From Clavibacter sp. B3I6 (GTDB lineage Bacteria > Actinomycetota > Actinomycetes > Actinomycetales > Microbacteriaceae): a stretch of DNA of 64,000 nt. Under the pieces are notes generated by a model. That model had not been told where the DNA came from and did no database searches. It saw nothing but the letters and a program-made list of their open reading frames with translations. Position numbers and translations under genes: made by a program. Each line of letters starts with the position of its first letter. Within the stretch, counting starts at the first letter, position 1. The stretch spans positions 1,922,001-1,986,000 of the forward strand of contig NZ_JAUSYL010000001.1 in NCBI RefSeq assembly GCF_030816895.1. Reading direction: 5' to 3'. Of the stretch, positions 62,693 to 64,000 are shown piece by piece.

Positions 62693-64000
62693 TCAGCTCG
62701 GCTCGAGCACCCGCTCCGACGCGGTGACCGGCGCGACGGACGTCCGCACGTACCGCTCGTCCGCGGTCGTGACGTGGTGCACGGATCCGGTGATCGCGAT
62801 CGCGGTCCCCGTCTCCTTCACCGCGCTCGACGGGCCGACCCACAGCTCGACCGCGCCCGGCTCGACGATGCGGCGGTACCGCAGGTCGGTGAAGGCGAGG
62901 CGCGACGTGGGCACCGTGAAGGTGACCTCCGCCGTCTCGCCGGCCGCGAGGTCCAGCCGCAGGTAGCCGAGCAGCTGCGCGACGGGCCGCGTGACGCTCC
63001 CCTGCACGTCGCGGGCGTAGAGCTGCACGACGTCGGTGCCGTCGCGGTCGCCCGTGTTGCGGACCTCGACGGTCGCCGTGAACGACTCCCCCGCCGTGAC
63101 CTCCGGCGACCCGACCGTGAGGCCGGTGCGCGCGAAGGTCGTGTACGACAGGCCGTGCCCGAACGGGAGGACGGGCGTGGGATCCGCGCTCGTCACCTCC
63201 GAGGGGCCCCCGAGGATCGGGTGCAGGTACGAGAACGGCTGCGCGCCCGCGGACCGCGGGAGCGACACCGGCAGGCGGCCCGACGGCGACACCCGGCCGG
63301 AGAGGACGCCCGCGATCGCGGATCCGCCCTCCTCGCCCGGGAAGAACGCCTGCAGGACGGCGGCCGGGGCATCCGCGCCCTCGATCGCCCAGGCCACCGC
63401 GTACGGCCGGCCGGTGAGCAGCACCAGGACCACGGGGGTCCCGGTGGCGCGCACGGCCTCGACCAGCTCGCGCTGGACGCCCGGGAGGTCGAGGCTCTCG
63501 ACGTCGTTGCCCTCGCCGACCGTGCCACGGCCGAAGAGGCCCGCCCGGTCGCCGACGACCACGACCGCGAGGTCCGCACCGCGCGCGGCGTCCACCGCGG
63601 CGTCGAAGCCGGAACGGTCGTCGCCCTCCACGTCGGCGCCCTCGACGAGAACCAGCTCGCTGTCGGGCAGCTCGAGGCGCAGGGCCTCGGCGACGGTCGG
63701 GATCTCGAACCCGAGCGGCGTGCCCGGGTGGTGCGCGAGCACGTGGTTCGCGAACGAGTAGCAGCCCATGAGCGCCTCGGCGCTGTCGGCGTTGGGGCCG
63801 ATCAGCGCGATGCGCCCGGGAGCCGGACGGTCCGCTGACGCGAGCGGCAGCGTGCCGTCGTTCGCGAGCAGCACCACGGACTCCTCCGCGAGGCGACGCG
63901 CGACGTCCCGGTGGGCCGGGGTGTCGAGGTCGATGTGCGCGGGCGGCTCGTCGAACGTCGCGTCGAGGAGGCCCAGCTCCTCCTTCTCGTCGAGCACGCG
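62693..64000 (-). CDS. GH3 beta-glucosidase/beta-xylosidase, C-terminal part (cut by window edge)
   Basis: The 5' end lies beyond the right edge; about 435 residues are seen. They cover the end of the first domain, the GH3 C-terminal sandwich (ESVVLLANDGTLPL, IALIGPNADSAEA, AVVVVGDRAGLFGRGTVGEG with a candidate acid/base Glu, VVLVLLTGRPYA, AFFPGEEGGSAIAGVLSG) and a fibronectin III-like end domain (VEVRNTGDRDGTDVVQLY). No idea of secretion is possible. Probably degrades plant beta-glucosides or xylosides. Confidence 0.9.
   Translation of the reverse strand, partial: RVLDEKEELGLLDATFDEPPAHIDLDTPAHRDVARRLAEESVVLLANDGTLPLASADRPAPGRIALIGPNADSAEALMGCYSFANHVLAHHPGTPLGFEIPTVAEALRLELPDSELVLVEGADVEGDDRSGFDAAVDAARGADLAVVVVGDRAGLFGRGTVGEGNDVESLDLPGVQRELVEAVRATGTPVVLVLLTGRPYAVAWAIEGADAPAAVLQAFFPGEEGGSAIAGVLSGRVSPSGRLPVSLPRSAGAQPFSYLHPILGGPSEVTSADPTPVLPFGHGLSYTTFARTGLTVGSPEVTAGESFTATVEVRNTGDRDGTDVVQLYARDVQGSVTRPVAQLLGYLRLDLAAGETAEVTFTVPTSRLAFTDLRYRRIVEPGAVELWVGPSSAVKETGTAIAITGSVHHVTTADERYVRTSVAPVTASERVLEPS

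Overview
The window is very GC-rich (about 70-75 %) coding DNA from an actinobacterium. Codon use, the large set of plant-polysaccharide glycosidases, an Lsr2 homologue, an HspR-type HAIR element and many leaderless genes point to the Microbacteriaceae, and the gene set resembles plant-associated Clavibacter. The genus is an inference from sequence style, not a database result. I saw no rRNA, tRNA, CRISPR array, insertion sequence or prophage.

Layout. 1-2470: end of a Dpp-type ABC importer. 2573-3145: flavin reductase. 3276-16991: a divergent glycan-use locus. The minus-strand unit is PfkB-type kinase, sugar-binding lipoprotein, two permeases, nagB and a GH2 beta-galactosidase. The plus-strand unit is a DeoR repressor, a GH4 glycosidase and a GH38 alpha-mannosidase. 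17078-21922: two small membrane proteins, a spore-photoproduct-lyase-like radical SAM protein, a Tat-exported ferritin-like protein and an AraC regulator. 22134-24807: a six-gene Asp23/Gls24 envelope-stress operon. 24986-29976: exported DUF1906 protein, beta-lactamase-fold lipoprotein, a small unknown and a DUF2207 membrane protein. 30069-33143: acetyltransferase, M19 dipeptidase and aldo/keto reductase operon. 33256-35886: small unknown protein and GH36 alpha-galactosidase. 35978-38170: clpB under a HAIR operator.

38300-39480 is a low-GC island (about 50-55 % in lines I counted) with one gene. It encodes a protein that aligns by eye with HslV/proteasome beta subunits (Thr2, Asp22, Lys37) and sits head-to-head with clpB. 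This is the most unusual object in the window.

39480-46881: thioredoxin-reductase-like protein, then a zinc-uptake locus aztDC / second beta-propeller / aztB divergent from aztA across a Zur-like box, followed by a CobW-family protein that has lost its Walker A motif but keeps its own Zur-like palindrome. 46951-51146: lsr2, acetyltransferase, small paralogue of the 33256 gene, GAF-ANTAR regulator, lipid kinase, membrane protein and cupin. 51397-56921: AraC-GyrI regulator, GH51 arabinofuranosidase under a LacI-type palindrome, P-loop kinase, AAA ATPase with repeated promoter elements, Lrp regulator and rhodanese. 56914-62605: serine hydrolase, SRPBCC protein and three regulator/oxidoreductase pairs (HxlR-RidA, SDR-XRE, TetR-NmrA-like). 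62693-64000: C-terminal part of a GH3 beta-glucosidase running off the right edge.

The carbohydrate enzymes (GH2, GH4, GH38, GH36, GH51, GH3, NagB, PfkB) suggest a bacterium that lives on plant oligosaccharides and possibly glycoprotein N-glycans. At least seven genes have a TANNNT -10 box 6-7 nt before the start codon and should be read from leaderless transcripts.
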